The notes under the pieces: generated by a model
Told to the model about the DNA's origin: nothing
Database searches by the model: none
Seen by the model: only the letters and a program-made list of their open reading frames with translations
Position numbers and translations under genes: made by a program
Source of the DNA: Dactylis glomerata
Taxonomy: Eukaryota; Streptophyta; Magnoliopsida; Poales; Poaceae
DNA length: 64,000 bases
Reading direction: 5' to 3'
NCBI GenBank assembly: GCA_007115705.1
Contig: QXEO01000546.1
Coordinates: forward strand, 4,169,291 to 4,233,290
Shown: positions 1 through 11,043 of the stretch, one piece after another
Layout of the letters: each line of letters begins with the position of its first letter
Position numbering within the stretch: position 1 is the stretch's first letter

Positions 1-126
1 ATATGCCGGCCTGGCCAATGCACTTATATTCCGGCCAGGCCCTTCCTCGATAACCCGGCATAAAGTCAATCATAGACCTTGTGTCTTTCTAGTCTCTTGA
101 CCCTACCGGGGGTCATCCCCCCGACA
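1..126 (-). repeat. 3' LTR of copy A (partial, cut by window edge)
   Basis: These bases match the outer end of the 5' LTR of the same element (around 13995-14120), including the terminal ccccccgaca. On the minus strand this is the start TGTCGGGGGG of the 3' LTR. Most of the LTR lies outside the window. The purine-rich stretch just inside (complement of about 127-150) is the likely polypurine tract. Confidence 0.9.
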
Positions 127-582
127 CTAGTCCCCGAAGCTGCCGAGGTTCCCCAGTCATAACTGTGGAGCCTTGACAGGTTCAACATACCTTTCTTCAT
201 TATGCCCCGGCGATCAGATTTATATGCCGGCACATCTGCACATATCCCGGCCTCTGTTCCTGTTCCAAAACTTATTCCGGCCGGTCCCGAGGGTATTCCG
301 GACGGAACATATACATCGGGCAATTAATCCGACATATAGACGAGTCTTCCTCGAGAAGCCATGTCCGACAGCTTTGCATCGAAACTTGTAACTGCCCTGC
401 CACCTCGAACGATCACCCACAATGTGACGGTTCACAGTGCAGCAGTTACTTCTCGCCATCATTGCGTCATGGCACGGTTACAGGAACCGCCGCCCCACTC
501 TGTGCCGCCACGTGGCGCCTCGCCGCAGAAACGGTCGGGGGAGTGGAGCACTCCCACGATCCCCACGACCCTGCCTCTTCGC
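127..582. other. Internal region between 3' LTR and antisense gene promoter
   Basis: No credible coding sequence. The stretch holds the likely polypurine tract of copy A next to the LTR, many short CCGG-centred motifs of the family, and the upstream region of the antisense gene. Open frames here are short and unsupported. Confidence 0.6.
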
Positions 583-588
583 TATAAA
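583..588 (+). promoter_or_regulatory. TATA box of the antisense gene in copy A
   Basis: A TATAAA lies in a GC-rich region and is followed about 30-60 bp later by a C/T-rich, leader-like stretch and then a splice donor (gtgag at 864). The promoter points opposite to gag-pol and is internal to the element, so the gene does not depend on LTR transcription. Copy B has a TATA-like stretch at the equivalent place (50950-50959, minus). The transcription start itself is inferred. Confidence 0.6.
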
Positions 589-1182
589 CAGGGCGGCGGG
601 GGTAAACGTATCTTTTTACCCCCCACCACCATCGTCTTCCTCGCCTTCCTCGCCTGCTACTCTGCCTCCTGCGCTCCACCGCCGGTCTGAAGAGCAGCAT
701 CGCCGCCGCAGCCGACCTGCTCCCCGCCGACGCCGACGCCCGACGACGCACGGCATCACCTTTGACGACGCCGCCGCCGCCGCCTCTTCTCTCTGCAGCA
801 TTGCAGGGAGATTGGATCTTCCTGCACGCTCGCCGCCGCTCCATCGTCGCCAGCCAAGCTCCGGTGAGACCTCCCTCTGTTCTTCCTCTTTCACGCCTTT
901 TACAACTTCGCACCGGTAGCCCCACTTGCACAGATCTGCTTCAGTCTCAGAGCTAGTTTTCCCTTTGATTCGACTAGCATTGCTAGGCAACGCTCGCAGG
1001 TGTTCATCTTTAGGAGTTTTACCTTTATTTGTTTCCTATTTTAACTGTCTCGGTAGATCTTCTATTCCTGCTAACATCTGTGAGAGTGGTATGCCGGAGA
1101 GACTAACCTCCCTCTTTTCTCCGGCCTTGATAGGAATAACATCACGGGACTCCGGCTCTCACGCCTTATCCCGGCCACTAAG

Positions 1183-4100
1183 ATGGCATCTTCAAGCATG
1201 ACGGCTACCTCGGCCTCTGAGGAAGATACCTCGGCCCGAGCCCAAGGACGTTCCGGCTGGGAGGGGTCGGAGGTTACTCCGGCCGACATATCCTGGGTCA
1301 CCTCCACCAGGAGAGTCCCGGAGGGCGTAGCATGCCGGCTACCAGCGGGAGAAACTGTGCCGGCACCTGAACCCGGCGAACGCGTCGTCTTCATCGCCCA
1401 CTTCGAGCGGGGCTTCGGTCTGCCGGCATCGGACTTCTTCCGGGACTTCCTCAACACCTACGACCTACAACCTCATCATATCCCGGCCAATGCCGTGATG
1501 ATCCTCTCCGCCTTCGCTGCTTTTTGCGAGGGCTATGCCGGCATAGAGGCCCTTACTCAAGGCTGGGCGAAGTACTTCCAACTGCGGAAGCAAGTCGTCC
1601 AAGAGCCGCCCTGGAGCAAGGACGACCCGCCGGAGACGGCCCAGGAGAAGAAGGACCGCCCCATGACCCTCTGCGGCGCGGCCACCATCATGTCCCGGAA
1701 GGGCTCGGACTTCCCCAAGGTGGAGCTCCTGGAATCTTGCAAGAAGTGGCAGAAAAGCTTCTTCTACGTCAAGAACACCACCGACGAGGATCTGCTCAAC
1801 CTGCCGCCATTTGTGGACGAGCCACCCTTGGCTATGACGAACTGGACCTACAACCCGAAGAATTCGGTGATGCCGGTGAATGCGCTTCACCGGGTTAAGG
1901 GCGAGCTCCTGGATGCCGGTCTTACTCCTCAAGACCTGGTGGCCTGCTATATAAGCCGGCGCGTCTCCCCTCTGCAGCGCCGGTCGCATAAGATCTGCCA
2001 GATGAGCGGGCCAATGGACCCCACCCGGCACTCCACACACGAGCTGACTCCGGCCGACATTCTGCGCCGGATTAAGGATGTCTGCAAGTCCTCTCAGGCC
2101 ACTTTTGCCTGGGGGCTAGAACCATACAGCCGGGATAGGCCCGCCCCAACGGTAAACATTCTTATCCGATACATAAAGTCCATGTCCGGCACATAGATAC
2201 TTAAGCCGACACATGCCTGTTTGCCGACACATATCATGTTGATCCGACATACCTCTTCCACCGGCATATTTCCTTGTCTGAATACTTGACTTTGCTGTTT
2301 ATACAGAAATTCAGCTTCCAAACCATGGAGAACTCCCGGATCAAGATCGCGGCGGACCGCACCGTTGCGGATGTTGAAGATCCGGATCATTGGGATAAGC
2401 TTCCCAGGAGCACCCGTGCTGCAGCTGCCATGGGTAAGGGCTCTTCATCCCGGCATTATACTCAAGACCGGAGTGAGATTGATTCTGACGAGGAGGTCCT
2501 GCTGTACTATGACCCGATGCCACTTGCGTACGCCTTTCCAGAAACCCCTATTGCTTACGAGTTTCCAATGCCGTCCTCAGCTATCCCGGACGATGTGGTT
2601 ATCGACGCCGCCCCTCTGAACCAGGGACCTCCTTCCACCGGCGGACGTGCCGGCCGGAAGCGAGGTGTGAAGCCCCCGTCCGACATACCTCAGAGGTCGA
2701 AAAGACAGAAGGTCGGCGTGCCCAAACAGAAGAAACAGAGGCCTGTTGCCTCGGGGTAAATTTCCTTTTCTTTGCATTTCCTCCGACATATCTCTTGTTT
2801 GTATTACTGACTTGGTGTTTTCTCTCTTTCAGTGCTCCTCTTGAGCCGGAACAAGCTTCTGGCTTGAGCGGCGACCCGAAGGTTACCAAGCCCGCTGCCC
2901 CTGCTACCTCCGACATTCCCTCTGCCAGTCACACGACCTCCCCGGCGCCGGCATCTTCGCCTGCGCCTGAGAAGACCACCTCCCCGGCGAAGGACGTTCC
3001 TCCGCCGGAACAAGATATCTCTGCCCCCGACGTCCACATGGACTCGGGGGCTCAACAGGAAACCTCGGCTCCTGATGTCCACATGGACACAGGAGCCCAC
3101 CAAGAAGCACCAGACTCCGGCGCGCCCACCAGCGACGCCGGCACAACTGAAGCCGCCGGAGCAGACATCAAGGGTAAAGGCCCTTTAGTGCCGGAAGTCC
3201 GGACTTTTCCGGATCCTGCTCCCGCTGGCCAAGAAGCACCGGCCGCGCCGGAACAGCCCGCACCCGAGACTCCTTCAGCTGACAAGACCCCAGCACCGGC
3301 CAAGACCACTGCACCGGCCAAGACCACTGCACCGGCCAAGTCCACTGCCCGGGCCAAGACCACTGCACCGGCCCAGACCGGCACGTTGAAGATTCAGCCG
3401 GCCAAGTCCGGCACACCATCTGCCGCAACTGCTCCTCCTAAGGCAGCGTCCCGGACCAGGCCTGCTCTGGCCCTGCATCTTGGCAGGGCAGCAGCCCGGC
3501 CGGGGTACCGGACCAACTTCTTCGACACCCCAGAACTCGAGGGCCTCGTCCCTCTTGCGACGAAAAGTGATCAGAGCCTCGACTCTCTTAAGGAGCAGTG
3601 CATCAAATGGAACGACGCCAGCAACATGGACACTGCGGACTCAAGGAGCAAGAAGCTGGCCGAAGCCAAGACCAGTGGCGACCCAAGCGACTTCCTGGCA
3701 GCGAAGCCCATACCGATCGCCAGCGAGCTCCTCAGCCTCCAGCAAAGACTTCACAAGTTGGCCGATGCCACCAACGTAAGTCCTCTCTATTTACACACAT
3801 ATCCCCAGTCCCCGAAAATGTCGGCTGTCCGGGATATGGATATCCGGGATTTTCTCATAGTCCTTTAGCTAGCTTCTTTTGAATTAACTGCCGACATATG
3901 AGCTCGATCCGAGCTTCAAATCCTAGTCACCGAGGGCCGGGATAGGTGCGCAGCACCTGTGCCGGGTCTTTAACAATTTCACATCTCTATTATCTTTCAA
4001 ATCCTCTTGACCGGGATATAAGCTCGATTCGAGCTTCAAATCCTAGTCACCGAGAGCCGGGATAGGTGCGCAGCACCTGTGCCGGGTCTTTAAAAGAATG

Positions 4101-5613
4101 ATCACTTGATAAAATCTTCACTTTAATTATCATGTCAAATTTCTCTGCTGACATTTCAAATCCCGGCATTTTTGCAGCGCATGAACAACACCCGGGCCGA
4201 CATGTTCCATGAGTTGGTGTGCGAGCACCGGAAGCTATCTGACGCACACAGCAAGCTTCAGCAGGAGCTGTCCCAGAAAGGTAATCTTTGCCGACATACT
4301 GCTGTATGCCAGATATCTTTCCTCTCTTTACTTTGCAATGCTTACTCTTGCCGACACGTAACCTTGTGCCGACATTCTTCAGCTGGTGCCGAAGCGCAAG
4401 TCACCGAGCTTCTCAAGAGGGTGAAAGAGCTTACTGGTATGCCGGATCCTTTACTCTTTGTCACTGTTTTCTTTCTTCAAATCCTTTTAACTTGAAATCT
4501 TTGCAGATGAGAAGGCTGCACTGGAGGCACGCCACCAGGATTGTGTGTCCTCGGTGGATGTGGCCAAGCAACTGGACGACCGGGATGCCGGTCACAAGGC
4601 CGAGGTTGAGCAGTTGAAGGGCCGGATCACCGAGCTGCTGGACGAAAAGGAACAGAGGGAGGGCCTACTGAAGAAAACCCAGACCCTGCTTGTTACCTCC
4701 GAGACTGATGCCTCCAACGCCCACGCTGAACTGGATAGCCTGAAGGAGCAGGCCACCAAATGGGAGGTTACAGTTGCACAGCTGAATGCCGACCTTGCCC
4801 GTAAGCTTCAAATCCTTTCCCCTTTTATCCTTCCCGACATAGTGTAATCTTTTTCGGCATAGCATCTATGCCGACATATTTTCCTTTTGCTAACATTGTT
4901 TCTATTCTGCAGGCATGTTTCCCGCTTCCGTCGCTGACGTTGAGAGGGTTTTGCAGTTGGACCGAGAAAACCGGGGTGTTCCGGTTGACTCACCCAACTG
5001 GGACATGTCGGAGCAGCTGCTGGCCCTGCAGTCCCGGAAGGAGGCCATGACCCTTTACACTGAAGAGCTCTTCTACGGCGCCCAGGAGGCATTCTCTGCC
5101 CTCTGGCCGGGACAAAGGACTCCCACTGACCCGGTTGACCTCGGCAACGACCTGCAGCTTGCCAAGGTTCGCCTCCGGGAGTGGCGAGATTCCGGCGCGA
5201 GGGTTGGAGCTGACGAAGCCCTCAGCTACTTCTTGTCTTGGTATGAAAAGGCAGACTTGGAGACTTTGCGCACCGTGCGCGAAGGATCCATCTGGACCAC
5301 GGATCCGGATCATATCCGTCGCCGCAAGGAGTTGGCCCATAGTTATGTGGACTATGCCGACACCGACAAATTCGTCCGGGACATCCGCGAGCCGGAGAAG
5401 AATGACGATGCCGGGACATCTGCTGCTGCTGAGGGTTCCGACTCCAGCCAAGATGAAGGTGAAGCTGAGGAAGCCGACACTAAAGCTCCGGAACAGGCAT
5501 CTGCCCCGGGCGGAGGTGATGGCTCCATTCCATCTGCTGGGTCCGGCACACCTGAGGCCGCGACTTCGACTGCTACTGCTCCACCTGCTGGCGGCCCCGC
5601 GTCTGCCCCTTGA
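1183..5613 (+). CDS. Spliced antisense gene of copy A, seven predicted coding exons, N-terminal 'putative gypsy type transposon' region
   Basis: Predicted coding exons are 1183-2151, 2307-2755, 2833-3775, 4178-4280, 4383-4436, 4507-4800 and 4913-5613. Every boundary has GT/AG ends and all phases agree, giving about 1,170 codons with no stop. A 5' untranslated exon probably ends at 863. Exon 1 has a GFGLPASDFFRDFL-LQPHHIPANAV-LSAF-YFQLRKQ pattern that I recognise as the plant 'putative gypsy type transposon' family (Pfam Transposase_28, a misleading name; catalysis not shown). Exon 3 is Pro/Ala/Thr-rich with TAPAKT repeats. Exons 4-6 are charged, heptad-like and probably coiled coil. The last exon ends in an acidic Glu/Asp/Ser tail. 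The gene runs opposite to gag-pol and ends about 540 bp from its 3' end. Extra ORFs are known in Tat-lineage elements; function unknown. Family match is by eye. Confidence 0.8.
3901..4093 (+). repeat. Two direct repeats with a hairpin core in intron 3 of the antisense gene
   Basis: Two near-identical ~73 bp units start at 3901 and 4021, a 120 bp period. Each contains the inverted repeat aggtgc-gca-gcacct (3944-3958 in the first), which extends imperfectly outward to about 14 bp per arm. The same pair, with the same 120 bp period, is in copy B at about 48745-48814 and 48865-48934. Conservation of both units and spacing inside an intron suggests a structural or regulatory role, but that is inference. 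Confidence 0.8.
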
Positions 5614-6154
5614 ATCTTTGCATCAAAAACACTTTAAGCTTTATCAGATCCCCGGTATGCCGGGTGCAGTTGTAAGATATACGTTTACTTTCCTTTGGTT
5701 TGCTATCTGAACAAGTTTTATCTTGGTTTACTTGTTACTAATGCCGGATCATCTTTTGGCTAAGTCACCGAGTTGTTTTCCTGTTTCCTCAATTTCACAA
5801 CCTTGGCTACTTGTCTACCTTAATTGGCTTTCGACGTATGAGTCTCAAGGTTGCTTCCTCGAACATACAGTACTTTAACTTTGAGACTTAGACTTCAAAT
5901 CATCCGACACTTTAAATTTTAACTTTAGCTTTAACGAAAATGTCGGTTCGCTTGCTTTGTATTTCCTTAGCCGTTTTCCATGTGTAGACAATCTCCGGCA
6001 TCTACTCTTGCTAGCCATGAAGCCGGGTTTCGGACAGCAGCTGAGTCGAAGAGTGGCCTTTGGTGCCGACACATTACTAGGCCGACATAGGAAACATTCA
6101 AATAAAGCCAGCCGGCATACAAAGGAAAATATGGAAATACATACATTGTGTTGC
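5614..6154. other. Spacer between convergent antisense gene and gag-pol 3' ends
   Basis: About 540 bp separate the stop of the antisense gene from the integrase stop on the other strand. No credible ORF was seen. It should contain the antisense gene's polyadenylation site; no strong signal is obvious. Several gccggcat and gccgacat motifs are present. Copy B has the matching spacer at 46558-47206. Confidence 0.6.
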
Positions 6155-7420
6155 TCAGGAGTAAAAGGGGCGCAGTAGAGCTATGTTCCATGGCCTCTTG
6201 GTTTCTTCTCCGGACCTGTCCGCCTTATTCTTCTTGGGGTCCTGCGCATCTATAAGATAATAGGCATCATTGTGCAGAGCTCTGCTCACAATGAATGGCC
6301 CCTCCCATGGAGGAGTTAACTTATGCCGGCCTTCTGTTCCTTGCTTTAGCCGAAGTACTAGATCTCCCTCTTGAAATCTCCTTGGATTTACCTTCTGCGC
6401 ATGATAGCGTCTGAGGTTCTGCTGATATACTGCTGTTCTTGACAGAGTTATTTCCCTTGCTTCCTCTAGCAGATCAACATCATTTTCTCTGGCTTCTTTA
6501 GCCTCTTCCTCAGTATATAGCACTATTCTTGGTGCATCATGTATTACATCTGTTGGAAGCACAGCTTCTGCTCCATACACCAGGAAAAATGGTGTGTAGC
6601 CTGTTGATCTATTCGGAGTAGTTCTTAAACTCCACAGCACTGCTGGCAGCTCATCTAGCCAACATCCCGGAGTTTTCTCCAGGGGCTCTATCAGCCGGGG
6701 TTTTATGCCGGATAATACTAGCCCATTCGATCTCTCTACTTGGCCATTGGCACAAGGGTGGGCAACCGACGCAACGTCCAGCCGGATTCCCACCTCCTCA
6801 CAAAATCTGGCAAATGGCCCTTGGGCAAAGTTTGACCCATTGTCAGTGATGATGCTATGAGGAACACCATATCTCAAGATTATATTCTTTAAGAATTTCA
6901 CTGCTGTGTGACCATCACACTTGCTTATGGGCTTCACTTCAATCCACTTGGTGAACTTGTCCACCATGACCAGGATATGGGTCATTTTCCCTCTGGCCGG
7001 CTTAAAAGCCCCGACCATATCCAGGCCCCAAACAGCAAAGGGCCAGGTTATTGGGATAGTTTTCAGGGCAGATGCCGGCTGATGAATCTGGTGGGCATAT
7101 CTTTGACACCCATTACATTTCCGGACCAAGTTTTCTGCCTCTTGCAGTGCCGTTGGCCAATAAAAGCCATGCCGGAATACCTTTGCCACCAATGCCCTGG
7201 ACGAAGCATGGTGACCACACTCCCCCTGGTGAATTTCCCGGAGCATCTCCAGACCCTCCGCAGATTCAACACATCTCTGCAATACTCCGGTGGTACTTCT
7301 CTTGTATATTTCTTTGTTGATGATGGTATACGCTTTGGATCTCCTCATAACCCGGCGGGCCTCGGTTTCATCCGCGGCACTTGACCATCCACCATGAAGT
7401 TCAAGATAGGACGTGCCCAT
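6155..7420 (-). CDS. Integrase region of copy A (separated from RT frame by a frameshift)
   Basis: The protein contains the H2C2 zinc domain (IHQGECGHHA followed by CNGC), then the integrase core with its first acidic residue in WGLDMVGAF, the second in ITDNGSNF and the third in NGQVERSNG, about 35 residues apart as expected for D,D-35-E. The C-terminal part (RRFQEGDLVLRLKQ, PPWEGPFIVSR) is the usual Gypsy integrase tail. All key residues are intact. The frame differs from the upstream RT frame because a G is missing near 7376 relative to copy B, so Gag-Pol from this copy would lack integrase. Confidence 0.9.
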   Translation of the reverse strand: MGTSYLELHGGWSSAADETEARRVMRRSKAYTIINKEIYKRSTTGVLQRCVESAEGLEMLREIHQGECGHHASSRALVAKVFRHGFYWPTALQEAENLVRKCNGCQRYAHQIHQPASALKTIPITWPFAVWGLDMVGAFKPARGKMTHILVMVDKFTKWIEVKPISKCDGHTAVKFLKNIILRYGVPHSIITDNGSNFAQGPFARFCEEVGIRLDVASVAHPCANGQVERSNGLVLSGIKPRLIEPLEKTPGCWLDELPAVLWSLRTTPNRSTGYTPFFLVYGAEAVLPTDVIHDAPRIVLYTEEEAKEARENDVDLLEEAREITLSRTAVYQQNLRRYHAQKVNPRRFQEGDLVLRLKQGTEGRHKLTPPWEGPFIVSRALHNDAYYLIDAQDPKKNKADRSGEETKRPWNIALLRPFYS

Positions 7421-9639
7421 GAGGGCACTTCCCTGACAGTGAACACTGCCAGATCTATTTCCATCATTTCGACCGACACATAATCGATCTCCATGGGCTG
7501 CGAAGTCCCCGGGACTGAAGAATCAGTCCCCGGGTATGCCGGAGCAGTCGCCGGGTATACCGGCACAACCTCTTGGCACATTTTACCCTTGCCTTTAGTT
7601 TTGCTCCGGAATACTGTACTAACAGCATATGCCGGCTCAGTCCCCGGGACTGAGGAAACAGTCCCCGGGTTATCCGTCTTGGCTCCGGCATCTATCTCCA
7701 TTGGAACTGCTTCGTCTGGACCTGGCGGGACATAAATGGAGGATGACTCCGGCGAGGGTTTGATCGATGGCTTCCTCAGATGCTCCAGCGAAATGCCGGG
7801 TGGGATTGAATCTCGGGAAGAGCCCAGCTTGGATAATGCATCGGCTGCATCGTTCTGAGCCCGGAGAACGTGCCGGAACTCACAACCTTCAAAGTAACCA
7901 CTTAACTGCTGCACTAGGAAACGGTATGATGCCATGTTAGCATCATGCGCGTCCCATATGCCGGAACACTGCTGAATCACTAAGTCAGAATCCCCGAAGC
8001 ACATAATCCGGCGAATTCCTATGTCCTTAGACACCTTCAGGCCATGCACAAGTGCCTCATATTCCGCCACATTATTTGATGCTGCAAAGTGAATCTGCAG
8101 GACGTATCTCAGCTGGTCATTCTTTGGTGAACTGAGAACTATGCCAGCACCCAAGCCATGGATTGTCTTGGACCCATCGAAATGCATCCTCCAATAATTG
8201 GCATCTGGCAATGGTGGCTCATACTGTATCTCGGCCCAGTCGATAAAGAAATCAGCCAAGACCTGGGACTTGATTGTATCCCTCTTATCGTACTGCGGTG
8301 TATATGGTGAAAGCTCTATTGCCCACTTTGCTATCCGGCCGCTGGCATCTTTGTTGCCTATAATTTCCGAGATAGGGGCCTCGGCCACTACCCGGATTGG
8401 ATGCTCTTGGAAGTAATGCTTGAGCTTCTTGGCCGCCATATAGACACCATAGGTCATCTTCTGATAGTGGGGGTAATTTTGCTTTGAGGTGGAGAGGACT
8501 TCACTCAGATAATATACCGGCCGCTGCACGGTTTTGCCTCCTTCCTCTCGCTCTACTACCACCACAGCACTGACAACTCGGTTGGTTGCCGCTATATAGA
8601 GCAACATTGGCTCCCGGGGCATCGGAGACGCTAATACCGGCGCTGTTGACAACAACTGTTTCAATTCCTTGAAAGCTGCATCTGCTTGCGTTGTCCAGAC
8701 AAATGTGTCGGACTTTTTCATCAACTGATATAACGGCAGAGCTTTCTCTCCCAGCCGGCTTATGAAGCGGCTCAGGGATGCGAGGCACCCAGTGAACTTC
8801 TGTACTTCCCTCAAATCTGTCGGCGGCTTCATCCTTTCTATGGCACGAATCTTGCCGGGATTCACCTCAATACCCCGGCTGGAAACAAGGAAACCGAGAA
8901 ACTTGCCCGCCGGCACACCAAAGGTGCACTTAGCCGGATTCAACTTCATCCGGAATCTCCTCAGGTTCCCAAAGGTTTCCCGGAGATCATCTATGAGAGT
9001 CTTGCTCTCCTTGGTTTTTATGACGATATCATCGACATATACCTGCACATTTTTATCTATCTGATCGTGCAAACACTTTTGCATACACCTTTGGTAAGTT
9101 GCGCCGGCATTTCTTAAACCGAACGGCATAGTGAGATAGCAATAAGCCCCGTACGGGGTAATAAAGGATGTCTTTATTTGATCTGGCTCATATAAAGGGA
9201 TCTGGTGGAAACCAGAATAAGCATCTACGAAAGATAACAGTTCACATCCGACGGTGGAATCAATCACTTGATCGATCCGAGGCAGCGGGAATGGATCTTT
9301 AGGACATGCCTTGTTCAAGTTGGTGTAATCAACACACATCCGCCATACTTTCACTATGACGGGCTCATCTTTCTTCTTTTCCACCAAAACCGGATTAGAC
9401 ACCCAATCCGGATGAAGTACTTCCTTGATAAAGCCAGAGGCTAAGAGCCTGGCCACTTCCTCCCATATGGCTTTCCTTCTATCGCCGGCATTCCGCCGGA
9501 GCGGCTGCTTCACTGGCTTAGCATCGGGTCTCACGTGCAATGCGTGCTCAGCCAGCTCCCTCGGCACACCTTGCAGGTCCGAAGTAGACCATGCAAAGAT
9601 ATCCCGATTCTCACGGAGGAAGCTGATGAGCTCACTTTC
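7345..9639 (-). pseudogene. RT - RNase H - archaeal-type RNase H of copy A (frameshifted before integrase)
   Basis: The frame is open from the base after the conserved UAG (9640-9642). In order it shows a pre-RT region, the RT with PFGLRNAGATYQR and an intact YVDD catalytic box, RNase H (LLYIAATNRVVSAVVV, YGVYMAAKKLKHYF), then a second RNase H starting MHFDGSKTIHGLGAGIV with ASNNVAEYEAL and FGDSDLVIQQ. A low-complexity linker rich in PGT and PMEID precedes integrase. RT and both RNase H domains look competent. The frame is lost near 7376, where copy A has gtgccgcgg and copy B gtgccggcgg, so it ends at 7345 with an aberrant tail. The ribosome must pass the UAG or start downstream to make it. 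Confidence 0.88.
7450..7740 (-). repeat. Degenerate PGT/PMEID-encoding repeats in the linker between second RNase H and integrase
   Basis: Within pol, short units reading P-G-T or Y-P-G-T recur, built from cccggggact-like DNA, flanked by two PMEID or MEID motifs. Copy B has the same arrangement at about 45000-45250 with a different number of exact matches. The linker is probably disordered; length and composition are tolerated. Confidence 0.6.
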
Positions 9640-9648
9640 CTATTTGGG
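9635..9648 (-). promoter_or_regulatory. Conserved UAG (9640-9642) between protease and RT, probable readthrough site
   Basis: On the minus strand the context is CCCAAATAGGAAAG. The same 14 bases are in copy B (43068-43081) and in the distinct element C (61565-61578). In all three, the downstream sequence continues in the same frame with ESxL. Other stops in A and B are at unrelated sites, so retention here points to a functional stop that is read through at some rate. This is inference from conservation. Confidence 0.6.
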
Positions 9649-11043
9649 ATCCAAACTTGCCCCAACCAGGGCATGGCGCTCCGGGAAAGCTTCATCCAGC
9701 GGCACCTTTTTGACTTCCTTGCCTACTTGAAAAGAAGCACTGCCGCCGGGATTTGTCATGCCCGGCATATATTTGCCGGCCACGACCGTTTCAGCAATCT
9801 CCACTGCTCGCTTGAGCCTCTTCCTCTCCTCTGCAATGATCAGAGTCTCGGCCAGATTGGATCCGGCGGTGGCACATGCCATCGAACGCTTGTAATCACC
9901 AATGATGGTGATCACCCCTTTGGGTCCCGGCATCTTCATCTTCAGATACGCCACATGCGTAGAGGCCATGAATTTTGCCAGTGCCGGTCTACCCAGCAAA
10001 GCATGGTAGGGGCTCTCCAGATCAACCACCTCGAACATGAGGTTTTCCACCCTGCAGTTATCCCGGCTGCCAAACATGACATCCATCCGGATCTTGCCCA
10101 TCGGCGCACATGAAAGTCCCGGCACAATGCCGTGGAACGTGGTCTTGCTTGGTTCCAGCATATTTTCCTTGATTCCCAGCTTCTCCATCGTATCTCGATA
10201 CATGATGTTGATGCTGCTTCCATTATCAATGAGGACCTTGCTGAATCTCACGTTATTAGCCGGCCCGACGAATGTCGGATCCATCACCAGAGCATATCCG
10301 CCGGGATTTGGCATGATCCGGGGATGATCTGCCCTGTCCCAACCAACAACCTGGTCAGACCAGTACATCAGCTTTGGCACAGCCGACATAACGGCATTCA
10401 CTTCCAGACTCCACCGGTACAAGCTCTGCTTGTCTGTTCTCTCGGTCTCAAAGACCATATAGCTCTGATCATACTCCTTGTACTCATTCCGGCCCGCTCC
10501 TGGGCCTCCGGCGTTATATTCCGGATTATAGCTCTGGTCAACTTGATTTACGCCGGCATTTCCGGCGTTGCTCTGATTCCCAGGATTACCCGGCCTAGGT
10601 GGGACTGCAATTGTATTGGCACCTGTCAACGGCGATGGAGCTGCCGGGACAGAGGGTCTAGCCGGTCCCCAGGGACCTGCACGACCTGCTAATATGTCGT
10701 CCAGCCATGAACAGTTCCTTGTCAAATGGTTTGCCGGCCTTCCCGGCTGGAATGTGTGAAACACACAAGGCTTGTCCATGGCAAGACCCACAGTATACTT
10801 CGGCCACTGCTTCTTCTGGCCGGCGGCTCCGCCGGCATTCTTGTTGGTCCAGACATTCTTCTTCTGGAACGGCTGTGCTTGCTGCTGCGGCTGCTGCTGA
10901 GGCTGCTGATAGTTCTCATATCTCGGACGCTGGCTACTGCCGGCGCCCCCTTGCTCTTCCTCCACAGCTGCAACTTGTGCTGCTCCGTACCGATAATCCG
11001 GCCGCTCATCTCTTCTCTTATTCCGGTTATCCGGGCGATAGAA
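9643..11043 (-). CDS. Gag C-terminal part with zinc knuckle, and aspartic protease, of copy A
   Basis: This is the continuation of Gag after a nonsense codon at 11044-11046. It begins with a Gln/Pro-rich nucleocapsid-like stretch, then a knuckle of the form C-X2-H-X9-H-X4-C (CVFHTF...NHLTRNC). The protease follows with the active-site motif VLIDNGSSINIM and a late hydrophobic HALLGRPALAKF motif. The frame ends at the conserved UAG 9640-9642. It is in frame both with upstream Gag and downstream RT. The break at 11044 is CAG in copy B, so C-to-T change explains it. Confidence 0.85.

Noticed and set aside
437..990. Several overlapping long frames on both strands near the antisense gene promoter
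   Set aside because: Compositional by-products of a GC-rich leader with low-complexity Arg/Ser/Pro translation; no frame is conserved in copy B.
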